64,000 nucleotides of DNA from BOG-933 sp037147415 (GTDB taxonomy: Bacteria; Pseudomonadota; Alphaproteobacteria; Azospirillales; Azospirillaceae). The translations under genes were made by a program, and so were the position numbers. This document shows, in pieces, positions 17,327 to 27,002 of the stretch. Location of the stretch: contig JBAWVF010000001.1 in the NCBI GenBank assembly GCA_037147415.1, positions 1-64,000 of the forward strand, given 5' to 3'. Position 1 is the first letter of the stretch. Every line of letters begins with the position of its first letter. Under the pieces are notes generated by a model that saw nothing but the letters and a program-made list of their open reading frames with translations, did no database searches and was not told the DNA's origin.

Positions 17327-18478
17327 ATGACTCCAAAATTCCATAATTTCACGAGCAACAACATACGCCGCCACGTGGCCGGTTTGCTTGAACCCGCTCT
17401 CTCGACGATTGGAAGCCGACTGGTTCGCGGCTTTAATATCTGCGTTGTCCTGGCCGGTGTTCTGGCCGCCGTGCTGGCCACGGATCCGGTCTACGGGGTT
17501 AACATTGAACTGCCGGTTAAGGTCATTCTTTTGCTGTTCACTATCGAATACCTGTTTCGACTGTGGACCGCGCCCGAGCTGGCAACGGCTCATCCGCCGG
17601 AAGGACGGCGGCTGCGCTGGGCGCTTTCACCTTTCGGCCTTCTTGATCTCTCCAGTGTCCTGCTGATTCCCTTGGCTCTGGCGGCCGGTGCGGCTCCGAC
17701 TGCCGCATACCTGTTCGGTGTGCTGTGGATATTCAAGCTGGCCCGCTATTCTCATGGCTTGGCCGTACTCGGGCGTGTGGTCGAGATCGAAGCCGAACCG
17801 CTGCTCGGCGTGCTGTTTGCTTTTTTGATCGTTTTGCTGATCGCCTCGGTGCTCGCCTATTTGATCGAAGGGCCGAACCAGCCCGATCAATTCGGCAGCG
17901 TACCGAAAGCGATGTGGTGGGCCATCGTCACCCTCACCACCACCGGCTATGGCGACGTCGTGCCGCTCAGTACCGGGGGCCGCGTGCTGAGCGGGTTGGT
18001 CATGATGTGCGGCATCATCGTTTTCGCCCTGTGGGCCGGTATTCTCGCCACCGGCTTTTCTCAGGAAATGCGTCGGCGCGCTTTTTTGCGCACCTGGGAT
18101 CTGGTGTCGCGGGTGCCGCTGTTTCGTGATGTCGGCGCCGCCGTGATTTCCGAAGTTGCCCAGCGCTTGCGCCCGCGCGAAGTCGGACGCGGCACCGTCA
18201 TTCTGCGCAAAGGCGAGGTCGGGGACTGTATGTATTTCATCGTTCATGGTGAGGTTGTGGTTGATCTGGGCCCAACTTTCTTACACTTGCGCGATGGCGC
18301 TTTCATGGGTGAGTTATCATTGATTACCGGAGCACGTCGTAATGCAAGCGCCATGGCAACCCGGCAAACACAACTTCTCATTTTAGACATTGCCGATTTT
18401 CGCGATTTAGCCGCGCGCCACCCCGACTTGACCGCCGCAATCCATTTAGAAGCGGAACGACGCCTTAATAACGGTTAG
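17327..18478 (+). CDS. six-helix potassium channel with cyclic-nucleotide-binding domain
   Basis: A 383-residue inner-membrane protein. Several hydrophobic segments run from about residue 38 to 250. They include a voltage-sensor-like region and the pore with selectivity filter TLTTTGYGDVVP (about 198-209). The C-terminal cNMP-binding fold (about 265-380) has RKGEVGDCMYFIVHGEVVV and the phosphate cassette GAFMGELSLITGARRNASAMA. The layout resembles the bacterial MlotiK1-type channels. The start at 17327 has GAGG 10 bases upstream. It lies 7 bp after the cupin gene. A matching cyclase is not in the window. Confidence 0.92.
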   Translation: MTPKFHNFTSNNIRRHVAGLLEPALSTIGSRLVRGFNICVVLAGVLAAVLATDPVYGVNIELPVKVILLLFTIEYLFRLWTAPELATAHPPEGRRLRWALSPFGLLDLSSVLLIPLALAAGAAPTAAYLFGVLWIFKLARYSHGLAVLGRVVEIEAEPLLGVLFAFLIVLLIASVLAYLIEGPNQPDQFGSVPKAMWWAIVTLTTTGYGDVVPLSTGGRVLSGLVMMCGIIVFALWAGILATGFSQEMRRRAFLRTWDLVSRVPLFRDVGAAVISEVAQRLRPREVGRGTVILRKGEVGDCMYFIVHGEVVVDLGPTFLHLRDGAFMGELSLITGARRNASAMATRQTQLLILDIADFRDLAARHPDLTAAIHLEAERRLNNG

Positions 18479-18607
18479 GTGCGGCATTTTGTCCCAAAAC
18501 ACCTACAGCATTACATGCTCAATGATGATATTAGGCGGAGTGAACCTTCAGTTCATTTTAACTCTTCCGTTCCATCATCGATTTTTACTCGAAGGCACGC
18601 GCTGATC

Positions 18608-20227
18608 ATGACCGACGATGATGATGATCTGATGTTCGATGATGAGACCGATGCCGGGGCCACGCCGGTAAAGCCGGTAACATCTCCTTTACGCTGGAAG
18701 ATGTTGGTGGTCGATGATGAGCCCGAGGTTCACTCGATAACCCGGCTGGTGCTGGCCGATTTTGCGTTCAAAGGTCGCAGCGCCCGATTTTTCAGTGCGT
18801 ATTCGGCGGCCGAGGCAATCAGCATTCTGGAACAGGAAAAGGACATCGCCCTGATCCTGCTTGATGTGGTGATGGAAACCGACGATGCCGGGCTGAAACT
18901 GGTTCATCATATCCGGGAAGTCATGAACAACCGTCATGTTCGTATTATTCTACGAACCGGGCAACCTGGGCAGGCCCCCGAGCGTAGCGTTATCCTTGAA
19001 TATGATATCAACGACTACAAGGCCAAGACCCAGCTGACCGCACAACAACTTTTTACCTGCACCGTCGCCGCATTGCGTTCGTATGAAGACCTGATCGCCA
19101 TCGACACCAATCGCCGAGGCCTGGAAAAAATTATTGAAGCCTCCAGTTCACTTTCAAAAACGCGCTCGATGCAGCTTTTCGCCGCCGGCGTCCTGACCCA
19201 ACTCAGTGCGATTATCGGGGCGGGCCCGGATGCGATTTTATGTGTTCAACGGGGCGATTTTCGGCGGCGAGACTGTAATAGTCTTTATGTACTGGCCGGA
19301 TCCGGTCGCTATGAGACTTTGATTAACCGACCGCTGGAAAATCATGTCGAACCTGAGATTATCGCCAAAGTAAAACTCTGCCTTTATTCAAAGCGAAATT
19401 TGTTTGAGCCGACATCTTGTGCTATGTACATCCACACGATAAGTGGGCGCGAAAACGTCGTTTATATGGGATCGAACCGCATTCTTAACAAGCTTGACCA
19501 GCACCTTATTGAATTGTTTTGCGACAAGATCACCATCGGCTTTGAAAATATTACACTCTACGAGCAATTACTTCGGTCTCAGCATGCTACCATCGCCACT
19601 TTGGCCGAGCTGGCCGAAACCGCTCAAATCGATGTCGGCTCGGTGATTGCGCCGGAGAGTGATGGAGAAACCGATTCGGAACAATACACCGAGTCGCTGC
19701 GTATTTCCACGATCGCCGGGAGTATTACGGAACAATTGCGAAGCGACGGGCATTTCCGTTCAATCATCAGCAACCCGTTCGTCGAGATGATCGGTCTGGC
19801 CAGCATGTTGCACGACGTCGGCAACATTGCGGTCGCCGACCGTATCCTGCGCAAAAGCGGTCGGCTGGAAGCGGACGAGCGTCGCATCATGGAGTTGCAC
19901 ACCAAACGCGGCAGCTCGATTCTTAACCGGGCCTGCCGTATGGTTGACGGTCTGAACTATCTGGAGTTGGGGGCCGAAATCGCCCGCCATCACCATGAAA
20001 ATTTCGACGGCTCCGGCTATCCCGACGGTCTGGCCGGAAACGATATCCCGTTGGCCGCACGCATCGTCGCGGTTGCCGATACCTTTGACGCGCTGATTTC
20101 CTCGCGCCCCTATCGCAATGCGCTGTCCGAAACCGACGCGATAGCCGAAGTCAAAGCCCAGTCGGGCAAGCGCTTCGATCCGGTCATCGTGGACGCTTTT
20201 CTCAAAAGCCGGATGGCCGGTGGTTGA
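18608..20227 (+). CDS. response regulator with DUF3369 and HD-GYP phosphodiesterase domains
   Basis: A 539-residue regulator. A very acidic N-terminus (MTDDDDDLMFDDETD) precedes a REC domain with VVDDEPEV, phosphoacceptor ILLDVVME and the conserved Lys in NDYKAKT. The middle (about 155-340) matches the DUF3369 type. The HD-GYP domain (about 375-535) is intact: MLHDVGNIAV and HHHENFDGSGYPDGLAGNDIP, so it should hydrolyse c-di-GMP. The start is uncertain; a GTG at 18479 directly after the channel stop is the alternative. It overlaps the next gene by one base (TGATG). The cognate kinase is not evident nearby. Confidence 0.93.
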   Translation: MTDDDDDLMFDDETDAGATPVKPVTSPLRWKMLVVDDEPEVHSITRLVLADFAFKGRSARFFSAYSAAEAISILEQEKDIALILLDVVMETDDAGLKLVHHIREVMNNRHVRIILRTGQPGQAPERSVILEYDINDYKAKTQLTAQQLFTCTVAALRSYEDLIAIDTNRRGLEKIIEASSSLSKTRSMQLFAAGVLTQLSAIIGAGPDAILCVQRGDFRRRDCNSLYVLAGSGRYETLINRPLENHVEPEIIAKVKLCLYSKRNLFEPTSCAMYIHTISGRENVVYMGSNRILNKLDQHLIELFCDKITIGFENITLYEQLLRSQHATIATLAELAETAQIDVGSVIAPESDGETDSEQYTESLRISTIAGSITEQLRSDGHFRSIISNPFVEMIGLASMLHDVGNIAVADRILRKSGRLEADERRIMELHTKRGSSILNRACRMVDGLNYLELGAEIARHHHENFDGSGYPDGLAGNDIPLAARIVAVADTFDALISSRPYRNALSETDAIAEVKAQSGKRFDPVIVDAFLKSRMAGG

Positions 20228-20643
20228 TGAAACCGGTCAAGCACCCGCACCCGCCCCGTTTTACCACCCCGCCATCCCGGGCTGAAATAGAGCGACTGGC
20301 CGCCGCGACTCTCGAGTCGCTACCCGAAATCTTTCTCCGTCCCGCCGGACCGCTCGTCCTCCTGGTCGAAGACTTCCCCGACGAGGAGACCGAACGCGAA
20401 ATGGGATTGGAAAGCCCGTTCGATCTGCTCGGGCTTTATCGCGGCGTCGACCTTGCGCACCAAAGCATTCTCGACGTCCGCACCAGCCTCGATACCATCA
20501 TCCTCTATCGTCGGCCGCTGCTCGATTACTGGTGCGATACGGGGGAAGAGCTGGCCGCCGTCGTCCGCCATGTCCTGATCCATGAAATCGGCCACCATTT
20601 CGGCCTTTCGGATGAGGACATGGAGCGGATCGAGGCAACTTAG
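20227..20643 (+). CDS. small zincin-like metallopeptidase family protein
   Basis: A 138-residue protein with the zinc-binding motif HEIGHHFGLSDEDM at its C-terminal end. This is typical of the small 'possible zinc metallopeptidase' family (Zincin_1, PF06262), which has a third acidic ligand shortly after HExxH. The N-terminal FPDEETEREMGLESPFDLLGLYRG is also family-like. Substrate unknown. Its ATG shares a base with the upstream HD-GYP stop, so the two are translationally coupled. Its stop overlaps the stop of the convergent chemoreceptor gene by 4 bp. Confidence 0.87.
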   Translation: MKPVKHPHPPRFTTPPSRAEIERLAAATLESLPEIFLRPAGPLVLLVEDFPDEETEREMGLESPFDLLGLYRGVDLAHQSILDVRTSLDTIILYRRPLLDYWCDTGEELAAVVRHVLIHEIGHHFGLSDEDMERIEAT

Positions 20644-22319
20644 CCGTTCCTGATGGTCGCGACGAAGCGATCGACTTCACGGCCGAGATTATCGGCCTGC
20701 TGACCGAGCGTGCCGGCCGCCGCCAGAGTCTCGTTTGCCCCGACGCCGGTTTCATGCGCCGCCCGGGAAACGCCGGTAATGTTCGAAGACACCTCCTGCG
20801 TTCCCATCGAAGCTTCCTGAACATTGCGCGCGATTTCCCGCGTCGCCGCCCCCTGTTCTTCGACCGCGGACGCAATGGTGGTGGCAATTTCGCTCATGCG
20901 GCGAATGGTGCCGGTAATCCCCTTGATGGCATCGACGGTGGTCGAGGTCACCCCCTGCATTTGCGCGACCTGAGCCTGAATATCGTCGGTCGCCTTGGCG
21001 GTCTGGTTGGCCAGATTTTTGACTTCGGAAGCCACCACGGCGAAGCCCTTGCCCGCTTCGCCGGCCCGCGCCGCTTCGATGGTCGCGTTCAGCGCCAACA
21101 GATTGGTCTGTGAGGCGATATTGTTGATCAGCTGAACCACTTCGCCGATTTTTTGAGCCGCTTCGACCAGCCCGGCAACCGTGCTGTTGGTACGGTTGGC
21201 CTCTTCGACCGCAATCGTGCCGATCCGGGTCGACTCGGTGACCTGCCGGCTGATTTCGGAAATTGAACTCGACAACTCCTCGGTCGCCGCCGCCACGGTC
21301 TGCACATTGGCCGAAGCCTGTTCCGCCGCCGCCGAAACCGTCGCGCATTGCCGGTTGGTCTGGTCGGCGTTGGCGGTCATCGACTGCGCATTGCTTTGCA
21401 ATTGCCGCGACGCCGAGGCGACCGCCGAAACCACCCCCTTGACGCTCGACTCGAAACTATCGGCCAACCGGCCCATGCTGCGGCGCTTTTCCTCGGCCGC
21501 CTGTTTTTCCAGCCGGACCTGCTCGGCTTTCAGCCGCTCGACCTCGAGCGCACTATCCTTGAATGTCTGAAGCGCCCGGGCGATCGCACCGACCTCGTCC
21601 TCGCGATCCGCCCCGACGACCGTAATGCCGGTGTCACCCCGGGCCAGCCGCTCCATCAACGCGACCAAACCGCTGATCGGGCGGGTCACCCCGGCCGCGG
21701 TCATCTGCCAAGCGATCAACAGGAACAGCAGCGAAGCCCCGACCGCGCTCCCGAGCGTTAAATTATAGGTCCGGTTGGCATCAGCGGTCAGCGCCACGGA
21801 ACGGGCATCGACACTTTTGAGAATTCGGTCGTTCAAGTCGATGGCATCCCGGCGAAACGCCTCGAACACCGGCTCGATCTTTTTTCTCATCATGCCCATG
21901 GCTTCGGCATTATGGTTCGCCAAGGCCGCCGTCTCGACCTCGGCAATCGCCGGGCCGACATCGTCGAACTTGCTCTTGAATTCTGCGATGGCAATGCGGC
22001 TATCGGGGTCGAGCTTGGCCGCGCTATCCAGAAAGCCGCGGAACGCCTTGCCCGCGTCCTTAACCTCTTCCGCCAGCCGGCGTGCTTCGGACATATCGTC
22101 CTCGGCAATCATCTTGAACATAAGCCGACCGACATCACTGAGCACCCGATTGGCCCGAGCCAGACTGACCGTCGCCTTCGATTCGCCGGCAAGCAATTTG
22201 TCGTATGCATCGTCCATATGCTGAAGATTGGTCGCGGAATACAGACCGACCGCGATGGCCATGACCGCCATCATGCCGAGAATAATCAAAAACTTGACGG
22301 TAATCGACAGATTTTGCAT
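20640..22319 (-). CDS. methyl-accepting chemotaxis protein
   Basis: Transmembrane chemoreceptor of 559 residues. TM1 is at about 7-27, followed by a periplasmic four-helix bundle sensor (about 28-185) and TM2 at about 188-207. A HAMP domain (RPISGLVALMERLARGD) and the cytoplasmic signalling hairpin come next. The hairpin tip is intact: IASQTNLLALNATIEAARAGEAGKGFAVVASEVKNLA. No C-terminal CheR-binding pentapeptide is seen. The ligand is unknown. No che genes are nearby, so it is an orphan receptor gene. A 14-bp repeat lies just upstream of its start. Confidence 0.95.
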   Translation of the reverse strand: MQNLSITVKFLIILGMMAVMAIAVGLYSATNLQHMDDAYDKLLAGESKATVSLARANRVLSDVGRLMFKMIAEDDMSEARRLAEEVKDAGKAFRGFLDSAAKLDPDSRIAIAEFKSKFDDVGPAIAEVETAALANHNAEAMGMMRKKIEPVFEAFRRDAIDLNDRILKSVDARSVALTADANRTYNLTLGSAVGASLLFLLIAWQMTAAGVTRPISGLVALMERLARGDTGITVVGADREDEVGAIARALQTFKDSALEVERLKAEQVRLEKQAAEEKRRSMGRLADSFESSVKGVVSAVASASRQLQSNAQSMTANADQTNRQCATVSAAAEQASANVQTVAAATEELSSSISEISRQVTESTRIGTIAVEEANRTNSTVAGLVEAAQKIGEVVQLINNIASQTNLLALNATIEAARAGEAGKGFAVVASEVKNLANQTAKATDDIQAQVAQMQGVTSTTVDAIKGITGTIRRMSEIATTIASAVEEQGAATREIARNVQEASMGTQEVSSNITGVSRAAHETGVGANETLAAAGTLGQQADNLGREVDRFVATIRNG

Positions 22320-22333
22320 GGCGTTCGGTCCTT

Positions 22334-22375
22334 AGCTTGATAGCGAGAGCTTGGTAGCGCGAGCTTGGTAGCGAG
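22334..22375. repeat. three tandem 14-bp repeats upstream of the chemoreceptor gene
   Basis: Copies AGCTTGATAGCGAG, AGCTTGGTAGCGCG and AGCTTGGTAGCGAG run head to tail from 22334, differing at one or two bases. They occupy the likely 5' leader of the minus-strand receptor gene, which starts at 22319. The rest of the gap (22376-22446) shows no gene. Confidence 0.9.
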
Positions 22376-22446
22376 CGAGCATAAACCAATGGGGTTTCAA
22401 CTATTTCCTAGTCCGAATTAGCCGAACTGTCAAGGACGGGGCGATT

Positions 22447-25400
22447 TCAAACGGCCGCACGTCTATGCGACGTATGATTGCCGAACAGCCCGCGGACCAC
22501 AACATAGAACACCGGAGTAAAGAGCAAACCGAACACGGTGACGCCAAGCATACCGAAGAACACGGTGGTGCCGAGCCATTGTCGCATCTCGGCTCCGGCC
22601 CCCACCGCCAGCACCAACGGCAGCACACCGAAGATGAAAGCCAGCGACGTCATTAAGATCGGACGCAAACGGGTGCGCGCGGCTTCTGCGGCCGCCTGGA
22701 ACCGGCTTTTCCCTTGCTCTTCGCCTTGGCGGGCGAATTCGACGATCAGAATCGCGTTCTTGGCGGCCAGCCCGACCAGCACGACGAAACCGACCTGCGA
22801 CAAAATATTAATGTCCATACCGCGAGCGAGCAGGCCGCTGACCGCAGCCAACAAGCACATCGGCACGATCAAAATCACCGAAAGCGGCAAGGACCAGCTT
22901 TCATACTGCGCCGCCAGTACCAGAAACACGAACACCACCGAGGCGGCAAACACCAACAGGCCGGTATTGCCGACCGCTTTTTCCTGATAAGCCAACTCGG
23001 TCCACTCATAGCCGAAGCCGTCGGGCAAGTACTGAGCCGCCAGCTTTTCCATCACGTCCAGACCGTAGCCGGTCGAAATGCCGGGCGCCGTGTTCCCCTG
23101 AAGCTCCGCCGCCGGATAAAGATTGTAACGCGGCATCCGGTAGGGGCCGCTGAGATCGCGGAAGCCGGCAACCGAGCCGATCGGCACCATGTCACCCTTA
23201 TCATTGCGGGTTTTAAGGTTGGCAATGTCTTCGGTGGTCTGGCGGAACGGGGCATCGGCCTGCGCAATGACCCGGAAGGTATAACCCAGGAAATTGAACT
23301 CGTTGACAAAGGTCGACCCGAGATAAATTTCCAGCGTCTTGAACACCCGGTCGGCCGAAACCCCCAGCATCTGCGCCTTGACCCGGTCGATATCGGCGAA
23401 TACCCGAGGCGTCCGGGTATTGAACGTCGAAAACATCGAGGTCAGGCCGGGGTCTTTGGACGCCGCCGCCAGCAATTCTCCGGTAGCGGCTTCAAGCGCG
23501 GCCGGGCCGCGCCCGCCCTTGTCCTGAATCATCATCTTAAAGCCGCCGGCCGTGCCCATGCCGCGCACCGACGGTGGCGCAATCGGAATGATCAGCGCGT
23601 CCTGAATGCCGCCCAATCTTTTCCGCAAGTCCGCGAGAATAACATTGGCGGACAGCCCGTGTTCGGCCCGCTCGGCAAACGGCTTCAACGGCGTGAAGAT
23701 CGCGCCGCCGTTCGAGGCATTGGTGAAGGTGGCGCCGTCGAAGCCGGCAAAGGCCACGGTGTGGGCAACCCCGGGCGTCTCCAGAATAATCTTGACCGCG
23801 CGCTTGACCACCGCGTCGGTCCGCGCCAGCGACGAGCCCGGCGGCAACTGAATCACGGTGATCAGATAACCCTGATCGAGCTGCGGGATGAAGCCGGTCG
23901 GCGCCCGGTTGAACTGCCAGCCGGTCAGCACGATTAGCGAGCAGAAAATCAGCAAAACAAAGCCGGTATAGCGCACCAACCGCTTGGTCAACCCGCCATA
24001 GCCGTTGGCCATGCGCTCAAACCCGACATTAAACAGCCGGAAGAAGCCGACAACCGGGCGCATCAGCAACGGCGGTCGCCGCTCGTGTTCGGGGTGAGGC
24101 TTCAGCAGGATCGCACAGAGCGCCGGACTCAGCGTCAGTGAGACAAAACAGGAAATTACCGTGGCCGCGGCAATGGTGACGGCGAATTGCCGGAAGAACT
24201 GACCACTGATACCGGGAATGAACGCGGCCGGGATGAACACCGCCGACAACACCAGTGCAATCGCGATCAAAGCGCCGCCGACCTCGTCCATGGTCTCGTG
24301 CGCGGCGTCGCGCGGTTTCATGCCGCCGGCGATCAAGCGCTCGACATTCTCGACCACGACAATAGCGTCATCGACCACGATGCCGACCGCCAGCACCAAT
24401 CCGAACAGCGATAAATTGTTAAGAGAATAGCCGCACGCGGCCAAAATCTGAAATGTCCCGATCAACGAAATCGGAATCGCGGCCACCGGAATGATCGAGG
24501 CGCGCCACGTCTGTAAAAACAGGATGACCACAACCACCACCAGCGCAACCGCAATAAAGATGGTATGAACCACCTCTTCAACCGATTGGGCGATAAAGAT
24601 GGTCGGATCGTAGCGAATATCGTAGCGCACACCGGGTGGAAACGACTTCGACAGATCGGCAATGGTGGTGCGTACCTTGATCGCGGTCGACAGCGCATTG
24701 GTTCCCGGCAGCTGCGTCACCACGATCGGCACCGCCGGTTGCTCGTCGAGATAACCGTTCGCGCTGTAATCCTGCGCCCCAAGCTCTACCCTTGCGATGT
24801 CGCGCACCCGGGTCACCCGTCCGTCCGGATCGGCCCGGACCACGATATCTTCGAACTGAGCGGCGCTTTGCAGCCGGCCCAGCGTCTGCACGTTAAGCTG
24901 GAATGCACCTTGCTTCGGCACCGGCGGCTGATCGAGAATCCCGGCCGCAACCTGCACATTTTGCGCCTGCAACGCTGTAACCACATCGCTGGCGGTCAGG
25001 CCGCGGGCGGCCGTAAGTTGCGGGTCCAGCCAGATCCGCATCGAGTAATCGCGCGAGCCGAACACCCGCAAATCGCCGACGCCCTTGACCCGGGCCAGCA
25101 CGTCCTTGACCTGAAGCGTCGCGTAATTCGACAAATAAACCCGGTCGCGCGAACCGTCGGGCGAGGTAAGATGAATCACCATCAGCATGTCGGGTGAATT
25201 CTTCTTAACCGTAATGCCGATTTTCTGAACTTCGGCCGGCAAGCGCGGCTGCGCGATCGCAACCCGGTTCTGCACCAACACCTGCGCGGTATCGAGATTG
25301 GTCCCGAGCGCAAAGGTAATGGTGATCGCCAGATTGCCGTCGCCGGTCGCCTGCGAGGACATGTACAGCATGTTCTCGACGCCGTTGATCTGCAATTCAA

Positions 25401-25599
25401 GCGGCGTGGCCACGGTTTCGCTGACCACCTCGGCCGAGGCGCCGGGATAGCTGGCACTGACCGTAATGGTCGGCGGCGCGATTTCGGGATACTGCGCCAC
25501 CGGCAGCGCGAGATAGGCGAAACCACCCAACAGGGTGATCAGGATCGACACCACCGCCGCGAAGATCGGGCGATCGATGAAGAAGTGCGAGAGCTTCAT
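22447..25599 (-). CDS. RND efflux pump, inner-membrane transporter (AcrB/HAE1 type)
   Basis: A 1050-residue proton-driven multidrug exporter of normal length. The N-terminus MKLSHFFIDRPIFAAVVSILI is the family start. The TM4 proton-relay motif reads GLVLAVGIVVDDAIVVVENVER with both Asp residues. The duplicated large periplasmic loops and the TM10-12 region (VGFVVLVGLAAKNAILIVEFA, with the conserved Lys) are present. It lies 16 bp after its adaptor gene in an adaptor-pump operon. No outer-membrane channel gene is adjacent, so it must borrow one, perhaps the NodT-type protein at 31929-33422. Confidence 0.96.
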   Translation of the reverse strand: MKLSHFFIDRPIFAAVVSILITLLGGFAYLALPVAQYPEIAPPTITVSASYPGASAEVVSETVATPLELQINGVENMLYMSSQATGDGNLAITITFALGTNLDTAQVLVQNRVAIAQPRLPAEVQKIGITVKKNSPDMLMVIHLTSPDGSRDRVYLSNYATLQVKDVLARVKGVGDLRVFGSRDYSMRIWLDPQLTAARGLTASDVVTALQAQNVQVAAGILDQPPVPKQGAFQLNVQTLGRLQSAAQFEDIVVRADPDGRVTRVRDIARVELGAQDYSANGYLDEQPAVPIVVTQLPGTNALSTAIKVRTTIADLSKSFPPGVRYDIRYDPTIFIAQSVEEVVHTIFIAVALVVVVVILFLQTWRASIIPVAAIPISLIGTFQILAACGYSLNNLSLFGLVLAVGIVVDDAIVVVENVERLIAGGMKPRDAAHETMDEVGGALIAIALVLSAVFIPAAFIPGISGQFFRQFAVTIAAATVISCFVSLTLSPALCAILLKPHPEHERRPPLLMRPVVGFFRLFNVGFERMANGYGGLTKRLVRYTGFVLLIFCSLIVLTGWQFNRAPTGFIPQLDQGYLITVIQLPPGSSLARTDAVVKRAVKIILETPGVAHTVAFAGFDGATFTNASNGGAIFTPLKPFAERAEHGLSANVILADLRKRLGGIQDALIIPIAPPSVRGMGTAGGFKMMIQDKGGRGPAALEAATGELLAAASKDPGLTSMFSTFNTRTPRVFADIDRVKAQMLGVSADRVFKTLEIYLGSTFVNEFNFLGYTFRVIAQADAPFRQTTEDIANLKTRNDKGDMVPIGSVAGFRDLSGPYRMPRYNLYPAAELQGNTAPGISTGYGLDVMEKLAAQYLPDGFGYEWTELAYQEKAVGNTGLLVFAASVVFVFLVLAAQYESWSLPLSVILIVPMCLLAAVSGLLARGMDINILSQVGFVVLVGLAAKNAILIVEFARQGEEQGKSRFQAAAEAARTRLRPILMTSLAFIFGVLPLVLAVGAGAEMRQWLGTTVFFGMLGVTVFGLLFTPVFYVVVRGLFGNHTSHRRAAV

Positions 25600-25615
25600 G
25601 GCTCGGCTGTCCTCT

Positions 25616-26893
25616 TCAATCGGCTTGCGGATCGGGATCGATCTTGCCGGGCTGCGGCGTGACCTTCGCTCCGGGGCGAGCCCGCATCAGCCCGTCGATC
25701 ACCACGGTGTCGTTGGGATTTAGCCCGCTGTGGATAATGCGCAAACCCTGCCAGGTCGGCCCCGGCTGGATCGGACGCGGGGTAATCGTCCCGTCGGGCA
25801 GAACCGCCATGACGATCTTGCGCGCCTGATCGGTGACGATCGCCCGATCGGGAATCAGCAACACCGGGTGCGGCTGCGACACCGGCACCCTTACCCGGGC
25901 GAACTGACCGGGCACCAGAATTTTATCGGCATTAGGAAACACGGCACGAATCCGAAGCGTGCCCGAACCGCGATTAAGCTGATTATCGACGAAATCGATC
26001 CGCCCCTCGCGACTCCAGGTCTGCTCGTCGGCCAGCCGGGCCTGAACCGGGATCGCGCTGTCGCGTGACGACTTGACCGTTCCGGCCACCATGGCGCGCT
26101 TATAGGCCAGCTGATCCGATTCGCTGACGTCGAACTCGAAATTAATCGGGTCGAGTGAAACGATCGTAGTCAGTAAGGTCGTATTGGCATTGGAGCCGCC
26201 CGAAATCAAACTGCCGACGCTGACCTGATGGGCTCCGATTCGACCGCTGACCGGTGCGGTGACCCGGGTGAATTCCAGATTAAGCCGGGCCTGATCGAGC
26301 AACGCCTCGTCCGCCTTGACCACGGCCGCACCGGCATCGGCCGCAGCCCGGGTCTGATCAAGCTGTTGCTGGGGCGCATAGTTTTTCTGCACCAATTCGG
26401 TCGAGCGCTTGAGATCGAGCGTCGCACGCTGCAACTGCGCCCGATCGCGCGCCAGATTTGCCTCGGCCTGGCGCACGTCGGTCTGAAACGGGCGCGGGTC
26501 GATCACGAACAGGGGATCGCCCTTGCGGACCGTCTCGCCGTCCTTAAACAGAATTTCGGTCAGATAGCCGCTGACCCGAGCCCGGATATCAACATATTCA
26601 ATCGCCGAGAAGCGGCCGGTATAGTCTTTCCACTCGGTCACCTCACGCTCGAGCGGCCGGGCCACCGTGACCGCAGGCGGCGGTGGTGGCGCCGTATTCA
26701 CCGGGGCGCTTTTGACGATCTGCACACCGGTCCATTGGCCCCAGGCGATGGCGGCACCGATAATCACCAGAATCAAAACCCCGGTGATTCGACCGCGTGC
26801 ACCATGGGGAACCGCTTCGCCGGTTTCGGGTTCCGAACGGTGCGACTCGGTAGTTTCAGGTGGCGCGTTCGGCCCGGTCGGCGGCTCGGTCAT
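25616..26893 (-). CDS. RND efflux periplasmic adaptor (AcrA/MexA type)
   Basis: Membrane fusion protein of 425 residues. A cytoplasmic lead rich in Pro and Glu precedes one TM anchor (ITGVLILVIIGAAIAWGQW, about 36-54). The barrel-sandwich or lipoyl half-motifs are YVDIRARVSGYLTEILFKDGETVRKGDPLFVIDPRPF and TRVTAPVSGRIGAHQVSVGSLI, with a helical hairpin between. A beta-barrel and membrane-proximal domain follow (RIRAVFPNADKILVPGQFARVRV). It is anchored by a TM helix and not by a lipobox. It is the first gene of the two-gene efflux operon. Confidence 0.94.
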   Translation of the reverse strand: MTEPPTGPNAPPETTESHRSEPETGEAVPHGARGRITGVLILVIIGAAIAWGQWTGVQIVKSAPVNTAPPPPPAVTVARPLEREVTEWKDYTGRFSAIEYVDIRARVSGYLTEILFKDGETVRKGDPLFVIDPRPFQTDVRQAEANLARDRAQLQRATLDLKRSTELVQKNYAPQQQLDQTRAAADAGAAVVKADEALLDQARLNLEFTRVTAPVSGRIGAHQVSVGSLISGGSNANTTLLTTIVSLDPINFEFDVSESDQLAYKRAMVAGTVKSSRDSAIPVQARLADEQTWSREGRIDFVDNQLNRGSGTLRIRAVFPNADKILVPGQFARVRVPVSQPHPVLLIPDRAIVTDQARKIVMAVLPDGTITPRPIQPGPTWQGLRIIHSGLNPNDTVVIDGLMRARPGAKVTPQPGKIDPDPQAD

Positions 26894-27002
26894 GCGGCGG
26901 TAAGTCCCTGAATTTGTATGAAATATCGACAGCGATCGGAGGAGCGGACGCCGATGCCGTCCTCCGACATTGAAGCGTCGTCACGACAAGTCAAGTCTTC
27001 GC

